Source of the DNA: Burkholderia cepacia
Lineage (GTDB): Bacteria; Pseudomonadota; Gammaproteobacteria; Burkholderiales; Burkholderiaceae
Reading direction: 5' to 3'
Assembly (NCBI RefSeq): GCF_029962485.1
Contig: NZ_CP073637.1
Coordinates: forward strand, 1,860,001 to 1,924,000
Length of the DNA stretch: 64,000 nt
Shown: piece by piece, positions 43,982-53,945 of the stretch
How the letters are laid out: every line of letters starts with the position of its first letter
Position numbering within the stretch: the first letter of the stretch is position 1
The notes under the pieces: generated by a model
What the model was told of the DNA's origin: nothing
Databases searched by the model: none
What the model saw: only the letters and a program-made list of their open reading frames with translations
Made by a program: the position numbers and the translations under genes

Positions 43982-44278
43982 TCAATCCTCCAGTTCGCCG
44001 GCGATTTGCTTCGCCGCCTTGATGTCCTTCTTCTGCGTCGACTTGTCCCCGCCGCACAACACCACGACGATGATTTTTCCGCGCCGCACGAAGTAGGCAC
44101 GGTATCCCGGCCCTACGTCGATCTTCATTTCGTTAACGCCGTCACCGACTGCGCGCCACTGGCCGAGGTTGCCGAGCTTCGCCCGCTCGATGCGCAGGCT
44201 GATTGCCGCGCTGCCAACCGGGTCGCGAAGCCCATCGAGCCAGTTATCAAATTGAGGGGTCGTCAGGACTTTGAACAT
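43982..44278 (-). CDS. RelE/HigB-type toxin
   Basis: A 98-residue toxin of the RelE/ParE superfamily, phage-derived Gp49-like (HigB) branch. It has the RIERAKLGNLGQWRAVGDGVNEMKI and GPGYRAYFVRRGKIIVVVLCGGDKSTQ core, typical of ribosome-dependent mRNA interferases. The ATG at 44278 begins MFKVLTTPQF, the family start. It forms a module with the antitoxin at 43617, next to degraded mobile DNA. Confidence 0.88.
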   Translation of the reverse strand: MFKVLTTPQFDNWLDGLRDPVGSAAISLRIERAKLGNLGQWRAVGDGVNEMKIDVGPGYRAYFVRRGKIIVVVLCGGDKSTQKKDIKAAKQIAGELED

Positions 44279-44766
44279 GAGGCAATTGTAACCCATAGGG
44301 GACACTATAGCTACTGCTTTGTGCGGCTCGCCGGATCGGCGCGCGCCGTTGCTGGACGCGGCGAGGGGCGGCCGAACCCGCGGCCGTTTGCGCATCTTTT
44401 CCGCACGGTTTTTCTCGTTACTCGTCGGAGCCGTATGGAGGACCTCCACCGGCGTGCCTATCGACCGTCCTGCGACGGGTCCGACGCCGTCAGCGAGGCC
44501 TCTGTAGGGCCGGACAGCGTGCGGGATGGGCATGCCCGGGGACGGCAGGGGGTATCGGCACGCCGGCAGCGCCGGCGCCACCGCGCAGCCCCCTCCCCGC
44601 CTGCCCGCTCCATTTGTGGCACTTTCTATGCACCTGGCCGGCGGCCCGCCATCGCCTACTGGCGCGGGCAGCCGGCGGTTTCACATTGCCGGATATCTGT
44701 GCGTTTTTCAGTCGGAAATGACATCCGCCAACCCCTGATCCAACCGAAAAACAACCCGCTCCCACC
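44279..44766. other. 488-bp intergenic region
   Basis: Between the toxin start and the end of the RND gene I see no gene. Reading frames here are Arg/Pro-rich and lack ribosome sites. The first 40 bp (AATTGTAACCC, GACACTATAGC) should hold the toxin-antitoxin promoter on the minus strand. Confidence 0.5.
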
Positions 44767-47700
44767 TCAATCCACCTCCAGATCCCCGACCGTTTCCGCT
44801 CGCCGCGCGTCCCGCCGCATTCCCGCAGCCTGCCGGCCACGCCGGCCGGCGGACACCACCAAACGAAACGCCACCGGCGCAAAAACCAGCCCGAACATCG
44901 TCGCCGCCAGCACGCCTCCAAACGCACCCGTTCCGATCGACCGCCGGCTTTCCGCGCCCGCGCCCGTCGCCAGCACGAGCGGCACGACGCCGAGCAGAAA
45001 CGCCATCGACGTCATCACGATCGGCCTGAATCGCGCGGCGGCCGCGTCGATCACCGCCTGCCGCAGCGGCACGCCACGCGCGGCCAGGTCCCGTGCGTAC
45101 TGCACGATCAAAATCGCGTTCTTCGCCGCCAGCCCGACCACGGTGATCATCCCGACCTTGAAGTACACATCGTTCGGCATGCCGCGCGCGAGCGCTGCCG
45201 CAATCGCGCCGATCATGCCGAGCGGCACGATCGTCAGCACGGACAGCGGAATCGTCCAGCTTTCGTACAGCGCGGCGAGCGCCATGAAGACCGCGAGCAC
45301 CGACAGCCCGACGAGCAGCGGCGTCTGCCGCGCGGCGACCTGCTCCTCGCGCGCCGCATCCACCCAGTCAAAGCCGATTCCGGCCGGCAGCCCGCCGGCG
45401 AGCCGCTCCATCTCCGCCATCGCCGCGCCCGAACTCGTGCCGGTCGCCGCCCGGCCGCTGATGTCGAGCGACGGATAGCCGTTGTAACGATTCAGCATCA
45501 CCGGACCGATCGTCCAGTGCGGCGCGGCGATCGCCGATAGCGGCACCATGTCGCCGGTGCGGTTCGGCACGGTCAGCGCCATCAACTGCGTGTCGGTCGT
45601 GCGGGCGACCGGCTCGGCCTCGATGATCACGCGCCGCATCCGGCCCGACGCCGGAAAATCGTTGATGTAATTCGAACCGAACGTGCCGCCCAGGAGCCCC
45701 GCGATCCGCTCGAACGGTACACCAAGCGCATACGCCTTCGCGCGATCGACATCGAGCTCGATACGCGGCGCGTCAGGCAGGTCTTCGAAATGCACGGCGG
45801 CCAGCAGCGGATCCGCCTTCGCGCGTTCGGACAGTTGCTCGCGAGCCGCCTTCAACGTGTCGAGCCCGACCCCGCCGCGATCCTCGAGCCGGAACGTGAA
45901 ACCGTCGGAATGCCCGATGCCGCGCACCGAGGGCGGCAGCGACGCCTCGACGTCGCCGTCGAGGATCTCGCCGAAACGGCGGTTGAGCCGGTCGCGCAGC
46001 GTCATCGCGTCGACATCGCGCTGCGCCCAGTCCTTCAGCTCGACGAACGCCATCCCGACGTTCTGCCCGCTGCCCGCGAAACTCCAGCCGATCACGCTCG
46101 TCACGTTCGCGATCGCCGGCTCCGCGCGCAGGATCGTCTCGACACGCTCGACGGTCACGAGTGTGCGCGCCTGCGTCGCGCCGGCCGGCAACTGGATCAT
46201 CACCTGCAGCTGCCCCTGGTCCTCGGTCGGCAGGAAGCCGCCCGGCATCATCCAGTACAGCAGCCCACAGGCGATCACGAGCGCCGCGTAGACCGCGACG
46301 ACGATACCGGTGCGCCGCACCGCGAACACGGCAACGCGGCGATAACCGGCCTCGACACGCGTAAAGCCCGCACCGAACCGGTCGGCCAGCCGCGCGCCGA
46401 TGCCGCGGCGCCGCGCACGGGCGGCCCTGCCGTCGTGCCGCGCGACCGGCTTCAGCAGGTTCGCGCACAGCGCGGGCGTGAGCGACAGCGCCATGAACGA
46501 CGACACCAGCATCGATGCGATCATCGCCACCGCGAACTGCCGGTAAATACCGCCGACAGTACCGGGGAAAAACGCCATCGGCACGAATACGGCGGTCAGC
46601 ACCGCGGTCACGCCGACGATCGCCCCGCCGATCCGCTTCATGGCCCGGCGCGTGGCGTCGCGCGGCGACACGCCCTCCTCCATCACGCGGTGCACGCTCT
46701 CGACGACGACGATCGCATCGTCGACGAGGATGCCGATCGCCAGCACGAGACCGAACATCGTGAACACGTTGATCGACAGCCCGAACGCCCACATCGCGAC
46801 GAACGCGCCCATCAGCGTGACCGGAATCACGACCGTCGGCACCAGCGTGTAGCGCAGGTCGCGCAGGAACAGCCACATCACGCAGAACACCAGCACGACC
46901 GCCTCGATCAGCGTCAGCACGACCTCGCGGATCGCGATCGTCACGAAATGCGCGCCGTCGAACGGAATCTCGATCGCCACGCCCGGCGGCAACGTCCGCG
47001 ACAGCTCGGCGAGCCGCGCACGGATCGCGTTCGACGTTTCGAGCGCGTTGCCGCGCGGGCCGAGCTGGATGCCGACCGTCGCGGCCGGGCGGCCGTTCAG
47101 CCTTGAATAGAACGAGTAGTCGTCGCGACCGATCTCGACGCGCGCGACGTCGGCGACGCGCACCGCCGAGCCGTCCGTCTTCGACTTCAGCACGATCCGG
47201 CCGAACTCGTCCGGCGACGCGAGCTGCCCCTTGACGACGATCTGCGCGGTCAGCTGCTGGCCGCCCGGAAACGGCGCGTCGCCGATCGCACCGGCCGTCA
47301 CCGTCGCATTCTGCGTGCCGATCGCCGCGATCACGTCGTCGGCGCCGAGGCCGTATTCGCGCAGCTTGTGCGGATCGAGCCAGACCCGCAGCGCCTCGTC
47401 GGCGTCCCACAGTTCGGCCGCGCCGACGCCCGGCGCGCGCTTCAGCTCGCGCAGCACGTAGCGGTTCAGGTAATCGCCGAGCTGCGCGGAATCGCGCTGG
47501 CCGTCGGTCGACGTCAGCGTGACGAGCATCAGGAACGTGTTCGCCGCCTTGAACACGCCGATCCCCTGCTGGACGACCTGTTGCGGCAACCGCGACTCGA
47601 CCTGCTTCAGCCGGTTGTTCACGTCGACGAGCGCGATGTCGGGATCGGTGCCCGGCGAAAACGTCACGTCGATCTCGAGGTTGCCGTGACCGTCGCTGCT

Positions 47701-47946
47701 CGTCTCGTAGTACAGGAGCCCGTCGGCGCCGTCCAGGCTTTCCTCGATGATGCTGCCGACGTCGCCGTCGACCGTCTCGGTCGACGCGCCCGGGTACGCG
47801 GCGGTGATCACGACGCGCGGCGGCGCCAGGCGCGGATACTGGGCGATCGGAAGCTGTGGAATCGCGAGTACGCCCGCGACGACGATCGCAAGCGCGACGA
47901 TCCACGCAAAGACGGGACGATCGATGAAGAACGACGGCATCGACAT
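44767..47946 (-). CDS. RND efflux pump (HAE1 family)
   Basis: A 1059-residue inner-membrane RND transporter of the AcrB/MexF type, with the expected length. Proton-relay residues are visible: the Asp pair in GILVDDAIVVVE (segment 4) and the Lys in VGLAAKNAILIV (segment 10). Two large periplasmic loops carry the porter and docking domains. The adaptor and outer-membrane factor that normally accompany it are absent. It starts 3 bp after a 24-codon reading frame that itself overlaps the yejF stop, so it may be read from the yej transcript. A start at 47940 is also possible. Confidence 0.92.
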   Translation of the reverse strand: MSMPSFFIDRPVFAWIVALAIVVAGVLAIPQLPIAQYPRLAPPRVVITAAYPGASTETVDGDVGSIIEESLDGADGLLYYETSSDGHGNLEIDVTFSPGTDPDIALVDVNNRLKQVESRLPQQVVQQGIGVFKAANTFLMLVTLTSTDGQRDSAQLGDYLNRYVLRELKRAPGVGAAELWDADEALRVWLDPHKLREYGLGADDVIAAIGTQNATVTAGAIGDAPFPGGQQLTAQIVVKGQLASPDEFGRIVLKSKTDGSAVRVADVARVEIGRDDYSFYSRLNGRPAATVGIQLGPRGNALETSNAIRARLAELSRTLPPGVAIEIPFDGAHFVTIAIREVVLTLIEAVVLVFCVMWLFLRDLRYTLVPTVVIPVTLMGAFVAMWAFGLSINVFTMFGLVLAIGILVDDAIVVVESVHRVMEEGVSPRDATRRAMKRIGGAIVGVTAVLTAVFVPMAFFPGTVGGIYRQFAVAMIASMLVSSFMALSLTPALCANLLKPVARHDGRAARARRRGIGARLADRFGAGFTRVEAGYRRVAVFAVRRTGIVVAVYAALVIACGLLYWMMPGGFLPTEDQGQLQVMIQLPAGATQARTLVTVERVETILRAEPAIANVTSVIGWSFAGSGQNVGMAFVELKDWAQRDVDAMTLRDRLNRRFGEILDGDVEASLPPSVRGIGHSDGFTFRLEDRGGVGLDTLKAAREQLSERAKADPLLAAVHFEDLPDAPRIELDVDRAKAYALGVPFERIAGLLGGTFGSNYINDFPASGRMRRVIIEAEPVARTTDTQLMALTVPNRTGDMVPLSAIAAPHWTIGPVMLNRYNGYPSLDISGRAATGTSSGAAMAEMERLAGGLPAGIGFDWVDAAREEQVAARQTPLLVGLSVLAVFMALAALYESWTIPLSVLTIVPLGMIGAIAAALARGMPNDVYFKVGMITVVGLAAKNAILIVQYARDLAARGVPLRQAVIDAAAARFRPIVMTSMAFLLGVVPLVLATGAGAESRRSIGTGAFGGVLAATMFGLVFAPVAFRLVVSAGRRGRQAAGMRRDARRAETVGDLEVD

Positions 47947-47949
47947 GCG

Positions 47950-48024
47950 TCAGCGCACCGCCGGCGTTTCGCCGCACGGCACGCGCGCGGCGTGGGCGCG
48001 CTGCGCCCGGTACACGTCAATCAT
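47950..48024 (-). CDS. Mini reading frame between yejF and RND
   Basis: A 24-codon frame (MIDVYRAQRAHAARVPC...) whose ATG overlaps the YejF stop and whose TGA lies 3 bp before the RND ATG. It could be a translational coupling leader or the last scrap of a lost gene such as an RND adaptor. There is no family resemblance. Confidence 0.25.
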   Translation of the reverse strand: MIDVYRAQRAHAARVPCGETPAVR

Positions 48025-49651
48025 CGGTTCTCTCTCGGGAACCGCGCACCGGCGCCAGCATCGACGACGCAAGCAGTGCACGCGTATACGGATGGGATGG
48101 CGCATGCAGCACGTCGAGCGTATCGCCCTCCTCGACCACGCGCCCCGCCTTCATCACGACGACCCGGTGAGCCATCGCACGCATGACCGCGAGATCGTGG
48201 GTAATGAACAGGTAGCTCAGTTTGTACTTCTTTTGCAGATTCGTCAGCAGATTCAGCACCTGTTTCTGGATCGACACGTCGAGCGCGCTCGTCGGCTCGT
48301 CCAGCACCAGCAGTTCCGGCTCGACCGCCAACGCACGCGCGATCGCGATCCGCTGCCGCTGGCCGCCGGAGAATTCGTGCGGATAACGCAGCATCGACTC
48401 GGCCGGCAGGCCAACCTCCTGCAGCAGCGCGGCGATTCGCGCACGCCGCGCGTCGCCGGCCACCTGCGGCCGGTGCACGGCGAGCCCTTCGCCGACGATC
48501 TGCTCGACCGTCATTCGCGGCGACAGCGAGCCGAACGGGTCCTGGAACACGACCTGCATCCTGCCGTACAGCGTGCGCCGGCCGCCCGTCGTCCGCAGTG
48601 TGTCGAGCGGCATGCCATCGATCTCGATCGCACCGGCAGCCGGCCGCTGCAGGCCGAGCACCGTCGCCGCCAGCGTCGATTTCCCCGAGCCCGACTCGCC
48701 GACGATCCCGAGCGTTTCGCCGCGCTTGAGCGACAGCTTGACGTCGTGCACGGCGCGGAACGTCGTCTTGCCGAGCACCGCGCGCCAGCCTTTCGACGCG
48801 ATGCGGTAATCGACCGCGAGATCGCGCACGTCGAGGATCGTCTGCGCGCCGGCCGCGACGGGCTCGACGGCCCGCTGCGGCGCACTGTCGAGCAGCCGGC
48901 GCGTGTACGCATGCTGCGGCGCGGCGAACAGCGCATCGGTCGTATTCGTCTCCACCAGCACGCCCTGCTCCATCACGGCCACGCGCTGCGCGAAGCGCCG
49001 CACCAGGTTCAGGTCGTGCGTGATCAGCAGCACGGCCATGCCGCGCGCGGCCGCTTCCTGCTCCTGCAGCTCGATCAGCAGATCGACGATCTGCTGGCGC
49101 ACCGTCACGTCGAGCGCCGTCGTCGGTTCGTCCGCCAGCAACAGCCGCGGCCGGCACGCGAGCGCCATCGCGATCATCGCGCGCTGGCGCTGCCCGCCCG
49201 AGAGCTGATGCGGAAAACTGTCGATCCGCCGCTCCGGCTCCGGAATCCCGGTGCGCCGCAGCAGTGCGATCCCGCGTTCGCGCGCGTCGCCCGGCCGCAG
49301 CCCCTCGTGCAACCGCAGGCTCTCCGCGATCTGCTTGCCGATCGTATACAGCGGATTCAGCGCGGTCATCGGCTCCTGGAACACCATCGCGATGTCGGCG
49401 CCGCGAATCCCGCGCATCTGCTGTTCGGTTTTCGCGAGCAGATCCTCGCCGTCGAACAGCATCCGCCCCGACAGCGTCGCCTGCTGCGCGAGCCGCAGGA
49501 TCGACAGCGCCGTCACGCTCTTGCCCGAGCCCGATTCGCCGACGAGCGCAACCCGCTCGCCGCGGCCGATCGACAGGCTCAGGTCCTGCACGGCGGGCTT
49601 CGCGCCGAAGCGCGCCGAAAACCCGTCGATCTGCAGCAACGCGTTCGCCAT
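48017..49651 (-). CDS. yejF: Peptide ABC importer ATPase (YejF-like, double)
   Basis: A 544-residue protein with two full ABC ATPase domains fused. Walker A motifs GESGSGKS occur at about residues 38 and 325. Signatures LSGGQRQR (about 163) and FSGGQRQR, Walker B LLLADEPTTALD and LLVLDEPTSALD, and two ITHDL switch regions are all intact. It powers the YejBE permease for oligopeptide or microcin C-like uptake. Two ATGs are adjacent; the one at 49651 is taken, overlapping the permease stop. Confidence 0.92.
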   Translation of the reverse strand: MANALLQIDGFSARFGAKPAVQDLSLSIGRGERVALVGESGSGKSVTALSILRLAQQATLSGRMLFDGEDLLAKTEQQMRGIRGADIAMVFQEPMTALNPLYTIGKQIAESLRLHEGLRPGDARERGIALLRRTGIPEPERRIDSFPHQLSGGQRQRAMIAMALACRPRLLLADEPTTALDVTVRQQIVDLLIELQEQEAAARGMAVLLITHDLNLVRRFAQRVAVMEQGVLVETNTTDALFAAPQHAYTRRLLDSAPQRAVEPVAAGAQTILDVRDLAVDYRIASKGWRAVLGKTTFRAVHDVKLSLKRGETLGIVGESGSGKSTLAATVLGLQRPAAGAIEIDGMPLDTLRTTGGRRTLYGRMQVVFQDPFGSLSPRMTVEQIVGEGLAVHRPQVAGDARRARIAALLQEVGLPAESMLRYPHEFSGGQRQRIAIARALAVEPELLVLDEPTSALDVSIQKQVLNLLTNLQKKYKLSYLFITHDLAVMRAMAHRVVVMKAGRVVEEGDTLDVLHAPSHPYTRALLASSMLAPVRGSRERTDD

Positions 49652-50754
49652 CATCGCCCCCCGCCGAACGCCGAGCCGCGCGAACGCGTGTCGAGCGCGT
49701 TGCGCAACGCGTCGCCCATGAACGTGAGCAGCAGCAGCGTCACCACCAGCGCCGCGAAGGCGGAGATCGAGATCCACCATGCATCGAGGTTGTTCTTGCC
49801 CTCCTGAAGCAGCTCGCCGAGGCTCGGCGTCGGCGGCTGCACGCCGAGGCCGAGGAAATCGAGGCTCGTCAGCGACAGGATCGCGGCGCTCATCCGGAAC
49901 GGCAAGAACGTGATCACCGGCGTGAGGCTGTTCGGCAGCACATGGCGCCACATGATCTGCGCATTCGTCAGCCCCATCGTGCGCGCGGCTTTCACGTAAT
50001 CGAGCATGCGATTGCGCAGGAATTCGGCGCGCACGTAATCGGACAGCACGAGCCAGCCGAACATCGACAGCAGGATGAACAGCAGCCACAGCGACGGCGT
50101 GAAGATCGACGCGAAGATGATCAGCAGGTACAGGTCCGGCAGCGCGCTCCAGATCTCGATCAGGCGCTGGCCGATCAGGTCGGTACGCCCGCCGTAGAAG
50201 CCCTGCAGCGCGCCCGTCAGCACGCCGACCAGCACGCCCGACACGGTCAGCGCGAACGCCATCAGCACCGACAGCCGGAACCCGTACAGCAGTCGCGCGA
50301 GCACGTCGCGCCCGAACTGGTCGGTGCCGAGCCAGTTGCTCGACGACGGCGGCGCCGGATACGGCCGCGACGCAAAGTAGTCGATCGTGTCGTAGCGGTA
50401 CCGGTTCGGCGGATAGACCGCGAAATTGCCGTGCGACTCGAGCTTCGCGCGAATGTACGGGTCGAGGTAGTTCGTCTTCGCGGGAAAGTCGCCGCCGAAC
50501 TCGGTCTCCGGATAGTCCTTCACGATCGGAAAGTAATAGTGCCCTTCGTAGCGCACGAGCAGCGGCCGGTCGTTCGACAGGCCATCGGCGCACAGACTGA
50601 GCGCGAACAGCACGACGAAGATCACGAGGCTCGCATAGCCGAGCGGCTGCGCGCGAAAGCGCTGCCACGTGCGCCGCCACGGTGAAGGCGACGGCGCGCA
50701 CGCGCGCTCAGTGGTCCAGGCGGCTGAACTGGATACGGGGGTCGACGAGGACAT
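49651..50754 (-). CDS. yejE: Peptide ABC permease (YejE-like)
   Basis: A 367-residue DppC/YejE permease. After the first membrane segment comes a long periplasmic loop of about 100 residues (YEGHYYFPIVKDYPETEFGG), a feature of YejE. Five further segments and the EAA loop (YVKAARTMGLTNAQIMWRHVLPN) follow. It overlaps the YejB gene by 47 bases and the ATPase by one. Confidence 0.92.
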   Translation of the reverse strand: MSSSTPVSSSAAWTTERACAPSPSPWRRTWQRFRAQPLGYASLVIFVVLFALSLCADGLSNDRPLLVRYEGHYYFPIVKDYPETEFGGDFPAKTNYLDPYIRAKLESHGNFAVYPPNRYRYDTIDYFASRPYPAPPSSSNWLGTDQFGRDVLARLLYGFRLSVLMAFALTVSGVLVGVLTGALQGFYGGRTDLIGQRLIEIWSALPDLYLLIIFASIFTPSLWLLFILLSMFGWLVLSDYVRAEFLRNRMLDYVKAARTMGLTNAQIMWRHVLPNSLTPVITFLPFRMSAAILSLTSLDFLGLGVQPPTPSLGELLQEGKNNLDAWWISISAFAALVVTLLLLTFMGDALRNALDTRSRGSAFGGGR

Positions 50755-51760
50755 AGCAGATATCCGCGATGAGCTTGGTCAGCAGACCGATCAGGGTGAA
50801 CAGGAACAGCGAGCCGAGCACGACCGGATAGTCGCGACGGATCACCGCGTCGTACGACAGTTGCCCCATCCCGTCGAGCGAGAACAGCGTCTCGATCAGC
50901 AGGTTGCCGTTCAGGAACGCGCCGACGAATGCCGCCGGCAGCCCGGTGAGCAGCGGGATCGCCGCATTGCGCAGCACGTGCTTCCACAGCACGTCGCGCT
51001 CCGGCGCCCCCTTCGCCCGCGCGGTCAGCACGTACTGCCGGCCGATTTCCTCGAGGAACGTGTTCTTCGTCAGGATCGTGACGATCGCGAAGTTGCCGAT
51101 CACAGCCGCCGTGACGGGCATCACGATGTGCCACAGATAGTCGAGTGTCTTGCCGACCATCGTCAGGTCGTCGAAGTTGTCCGACGTGAGCCCGCGCATC
51201 GGGAACACCTGCCAGAACGTGCCGCCGCCGAACAGCATCAGCAGCAGCACGCCGAGCACGAAGCCCGGCACCGCGTAGCCGGTCAGCACCAGCACGCTCG
51301 TCACGGTGTCGAACCGCGAGCCGTTGCGCACCGCCTTCGCGATGCCGAGCGGCACCGACACGAGATACGTGAGGATCACCGTCCATAACCCGAGCGTGAT
51401 CGAGACCGGCAGCTTCGAACGGATCACCGCCCATACGCTGCGATGCGCGAAGTAGGACTGGCCGAGGTCGAACGTCGCATAGCTTTTCAGCATCAGCAGG
51501 TAGCGCTCGAGCGGCGGCTTGTCGAAGCCGAACTGCTTGCGGATCTGCGCGATCTGCTGCGGATCGACGCCCTGGCTGCCGTGATAGCCGCCCCCGCCTC
51601 CGCCCGCGTCGCCCCCGCGTGCGCTGCCGTGCCGCAACTGCGCGAGGACCTGCTCGACCGGGCCGCCCGGCACGAACTGCGTGACCGCGAACGTGATCGT
51701 CACGACCCCGACCAGCGTCGGAATCATCAGCAACAGCCGCCTCAATATGTATGCCAGCAT
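50708..51760 (-). CDS. yejB: Peptide ABC permease (YejB-like)
   Basis: A 350-residue DppB/YejB permease with six membrane segments. The segment-1 motif is MLAYILRRLLLMIPTLVGV and the EAA loop is TARAKGAPERDVLWKHVLRNA. A Gly-rich insertion (SARGGDAGGGGGGYHGSQG, about residues 46-64) in the first periplasmic loop is typical of YejB. It starts 12 bp after the binding-protein gene. Confidence 0.92.
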   Translation of the reverse strand: MLAYILRRLLLMIPTLVGVVTITFAVTQFVPGGPVEQVLAQLRHGSARGGDAGGGGGGYHGSQGVDPQQIAQIRKQFGFDKPPLERYLLMLKSYATFDLGQSYFAHRSVWAVIRSKLPVSITLGLWTVILTYLVSVPLGIAKAVRNGSRFDTVTSVLVLTGYAVPGFVLGVLLLMLFGGGTFWQVFPMRGLTSDNFDDLTMVGKTLDYLWHIVMPVTAAVIGNFAIVTILTKNTFLEEIGRQYVLTARAKGAPERDVLWKHVLRNAAIPLLTGLPAAFVGAFLNGNLLIETLFSLDGMGQLSYDAVIRRDYPVVLGSLFLFTLIGLLTKLIADICYVLVDPRIQFSRLDH

Positions 51761-51772
51761 CGTTGTTCCTCG

Positions 51773-53704
51773 TCAGGCCGCCGGTGCAGGCTGTGCGGCC
51801 GGCTTCTTCACGTACCAGTAGTCGATGATCCAGTCCTCATATTGATAGGAGTCCGGCACGATTGCCGGATGACCGAGCGTCGCCTTGTACCCGATCCGCG
51901 CATTCGGCAGGTAGTACTGCGGAATCAGCACGTACAGGTTGATCAGCACGCGGTCGAGCGCGTGCGTGGCCGTCTCGAGATCGTCGAGCGTGTCGGCCGC
52001 GAGCGCCGCGCGGATCAGTGCATCGACGGCCTTCGACTTCACGCCCGGATAGTTCTCGGAGCCCGGCTGCGACGCTGCCGCGCTGCCGAAGCGGCGCGTC
52101 AGCTCCGCGCCGGGGATCGTCACGGGCAGGTAGATGTAGGTCGTCATGTCGTACTCGAAATTGTCGAGCCGCTTCAGGTAGACGGCGCTGTCGATCTCGT
52201 GCAGGTACGCGTGGATGCCGAGCGTCGCGAGCGCCTGCGTGTACGGCAGGATCAGGCGGTCCATGCCGGGCTGGTCGTCGATGATCTCGATCGTCATCGG
52301 CGTGCCGTTCGCATCGCGCAGCGCGCCGTCCCGGTAGTGCCAGCCGGCCTGCTCGAGCAGGTCGCGCGCTTCCTTCAGATTCGCGCGCAGCGAGCCGGGC
52401 GGCAGCGTCGACGGCTGGCCGATCATCGGGCCGAACACGGTCGGCGGCAAGATCGACCGGTACGGTTCGAGCAGCGCGAGCTCCTTCGCGCTCGGCACGC
52501 CGGACGCCGCGAACGGGCTCGCCTCCCAGAAGCTGCTGGTGCGGCGGTACTGCCCGTAGAACATCATCCGGCTCATCCAGTCGAAGTCGAACGCCAGCGC
52601 GAGCGCATGCCGCACGCGCGCGTCCTGGAACATCGGCTTGCGCAGGTTCATCAGGAAGCCCTGCATCTGCGCGGGTCCGTCCGGGAATTCGCCCTTCTTC
52701 AGCATGCCGTTGCGGAAATTCTTGCCGACGTACTTGCGCGCCCATTGCGTCGAGCTGTATTCCATCCGCGCGTCGACGTCGCCGGCCTTGAACGCTTCGA
52801 GCGACGTGTACTGGTCCAGGTACAGCTTGAACGACACGTGGGCGAAGCGGAACATGCCACGCCGCGACGGCAGGTTCGCGGCCCAGTAGTGCGGGTTGCG
52901 CACGTAGCGGATCTGCTTGTCGTTCCTGCGCTGCTCGATCAGGTACGCACCGCTCGCGATCGGCGGCACGGTCGCGATCTGGTCGAACGGCGGCCGTGTG
53001 CCGTCCGCGCGTTGCCCCCATTTCGGCGAGAACACCGGCAAGTCGCCCGCGATCAGCGCCGCGTCGCGCTCCGCGTGCTTGAACTCGAAGCGGATCGTGT
53101 GGCCGTCGACCACCACCGCGCGCTTGATGATCGAGAACTGCGCGTTGTAGAGCGGCGACGCCTGCGGGCTCGTCAGCGTGTCGAACGAATACTTGACGTC
53201 TGCCGCGGTGATCGTGTCGCCGTTCGAGAAGCGCGCGGCCGGGTTGAGGTGGAACGTTGCGGACAGCCGGTCCGGCGCGACCTCGACGTCGTCGGCGATC
53301 AGCGCGTATTCGGACGCGAGTTCGTCCCAGCTGCGCTGCATCAGCGTGTCGAACATCAGGTTCTTGATGTCGGGCGCGGGCGAGCCGCGCACGAGGAACG
53401 GATTCAGCGAATCGTAGCTTTGCGCTTCGTCGTAGTTCTCGAAATCGAGCGTGCCGGTGTCGGGCGCGTTCACGTCCGCGTAGTCGAAATGCGTGAAGTC
53501 CGGCGGATACTTCGGCTGGTCGTATTGCGAGATCGCCGGCACCGCGAGCGCGGCCCGCGGCATCGCACCGCCCGACGCGAGCAGCACCACGCAGGCGAAC
53601 AGCGCGACCCGTACGCCGTCGCGCAGTCGCGCGTGCGCGCGCATCGGGCGCGTGTGGCGCGTGTGGTGCGACACGCGTGCCCATCGCCATTTCAACAATG
53701 TCAT
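51773..53704 (-). CDS. yejA: Peptide-binding protein (YejA-like)
   Basis: A 643-residue SBP_bac_5 family periplasmic binding protein, the usual size for YejA. It binds oligopeptides or peptide-nucleotide microcins. The mature part begins near VPAISQYDQPKYPPDF. The signal peptide core is FACVVLLASGG. The start is uncertain: ATGs at 53800, 53704 and 53647 are in frame and none has a strong ribosome site; 53704 gives a plausible leader. The preceding receptor gene ends with its own terminator, so yejA has a separate promoter. Confidence 0.9.
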   Translation of the reverse strand: MTLLKWRWARVSHHTRHTRPMRAHARLRDGVRVALFACVVLLASGGAMPRAALAVPAISQYDQPKYPPDFTHFDYADVNAPDTGTLDFENYDEAQSYDSLNPFLVRGSPAPDIKNLMFDTLMQRSWDELASEYALIADDVEVAPDRLSATFHLNPAARFSNGDTITAADVKYSFDTLTSPQASPLYNAQFSIIKRAVVVDGHTIRFEFKHAERDAALIAGDLPVFSPKWGQRADGTRPPFDQIATVPPIASGAYLIEQRRNDKQIRYVRNPHYWAANLPSRRGMFRFAHVSFKLYLDQYTSLEAFKAGDVDARMEYSSTQWARKYVGKNFRNGMLKKGEFPDGPAQMQGFLMNLRKPMFQDARVRHALALAFDFDWMSRMMFYGQYRRTSSFWEASPFAASGVPSAKELALLEPYRSILPPTVFGPMIGQPSTLPPGSLRANLKEARDLLEQAGWHYRDGALRDANGTPMTIEIIDDQPGMDRLILPYTQALATLGIHAYLHEIDSAVYLKRLDNFEYDMTTYIYLPVTIPGAELTRRFGSAAASQPGSENYPGVKSKAVDALIRAALAADTLDDLETATHALDRVLINLYVLIPQYYLPNARIGYKATLGHPAIVPDSYQYEDWIIDYWYVKKPAAQPAPAA

Positions 53705-53865
53705 GGTCAGTCTGTCCGGAAGCGTGCGAGCGCGAAGCCTGCGCGCGGTCGATGCCTGTGCCGGACGCCGCGTGCTGGCCGCGTCCCGCCGGTAGTTCAT
53801 GGTGCAAACGATCGAAACACTGCGCCGTCGCGCGCCCCGGTTGCGGGCTCGCGTGGCGCCAGGCG

Positions 53866-53914
53866 AAAAAGGGCCGCTCCAATTAAAGGGGGGGGTGTGG
53901 ACGTGGAGCGGCCC
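53866..53914 (-). terminator. Terminator after the TonB-dependent receptor
   Basis: Perfect arms GGGCCGCTCC/GGAGCGGCCC around a 24-base loop with an eight-G run (plus strand). On the minus strand the hairpin is followed by five T residues, 32 bp after the receptor stop. The long C-run in the RNA loop is unusual. Confidence 0.75.
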
Positions 53915-53945
53915 GTCCAAGCCTGTCAATCCATCGCGGCCTCCG

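Noticed and set aside
47747..49807. 686-codon plus-strand frame opposite yejF
   Set aside because: Composition is artefactual; YejF on the minus strand has two intact ATPase domains.
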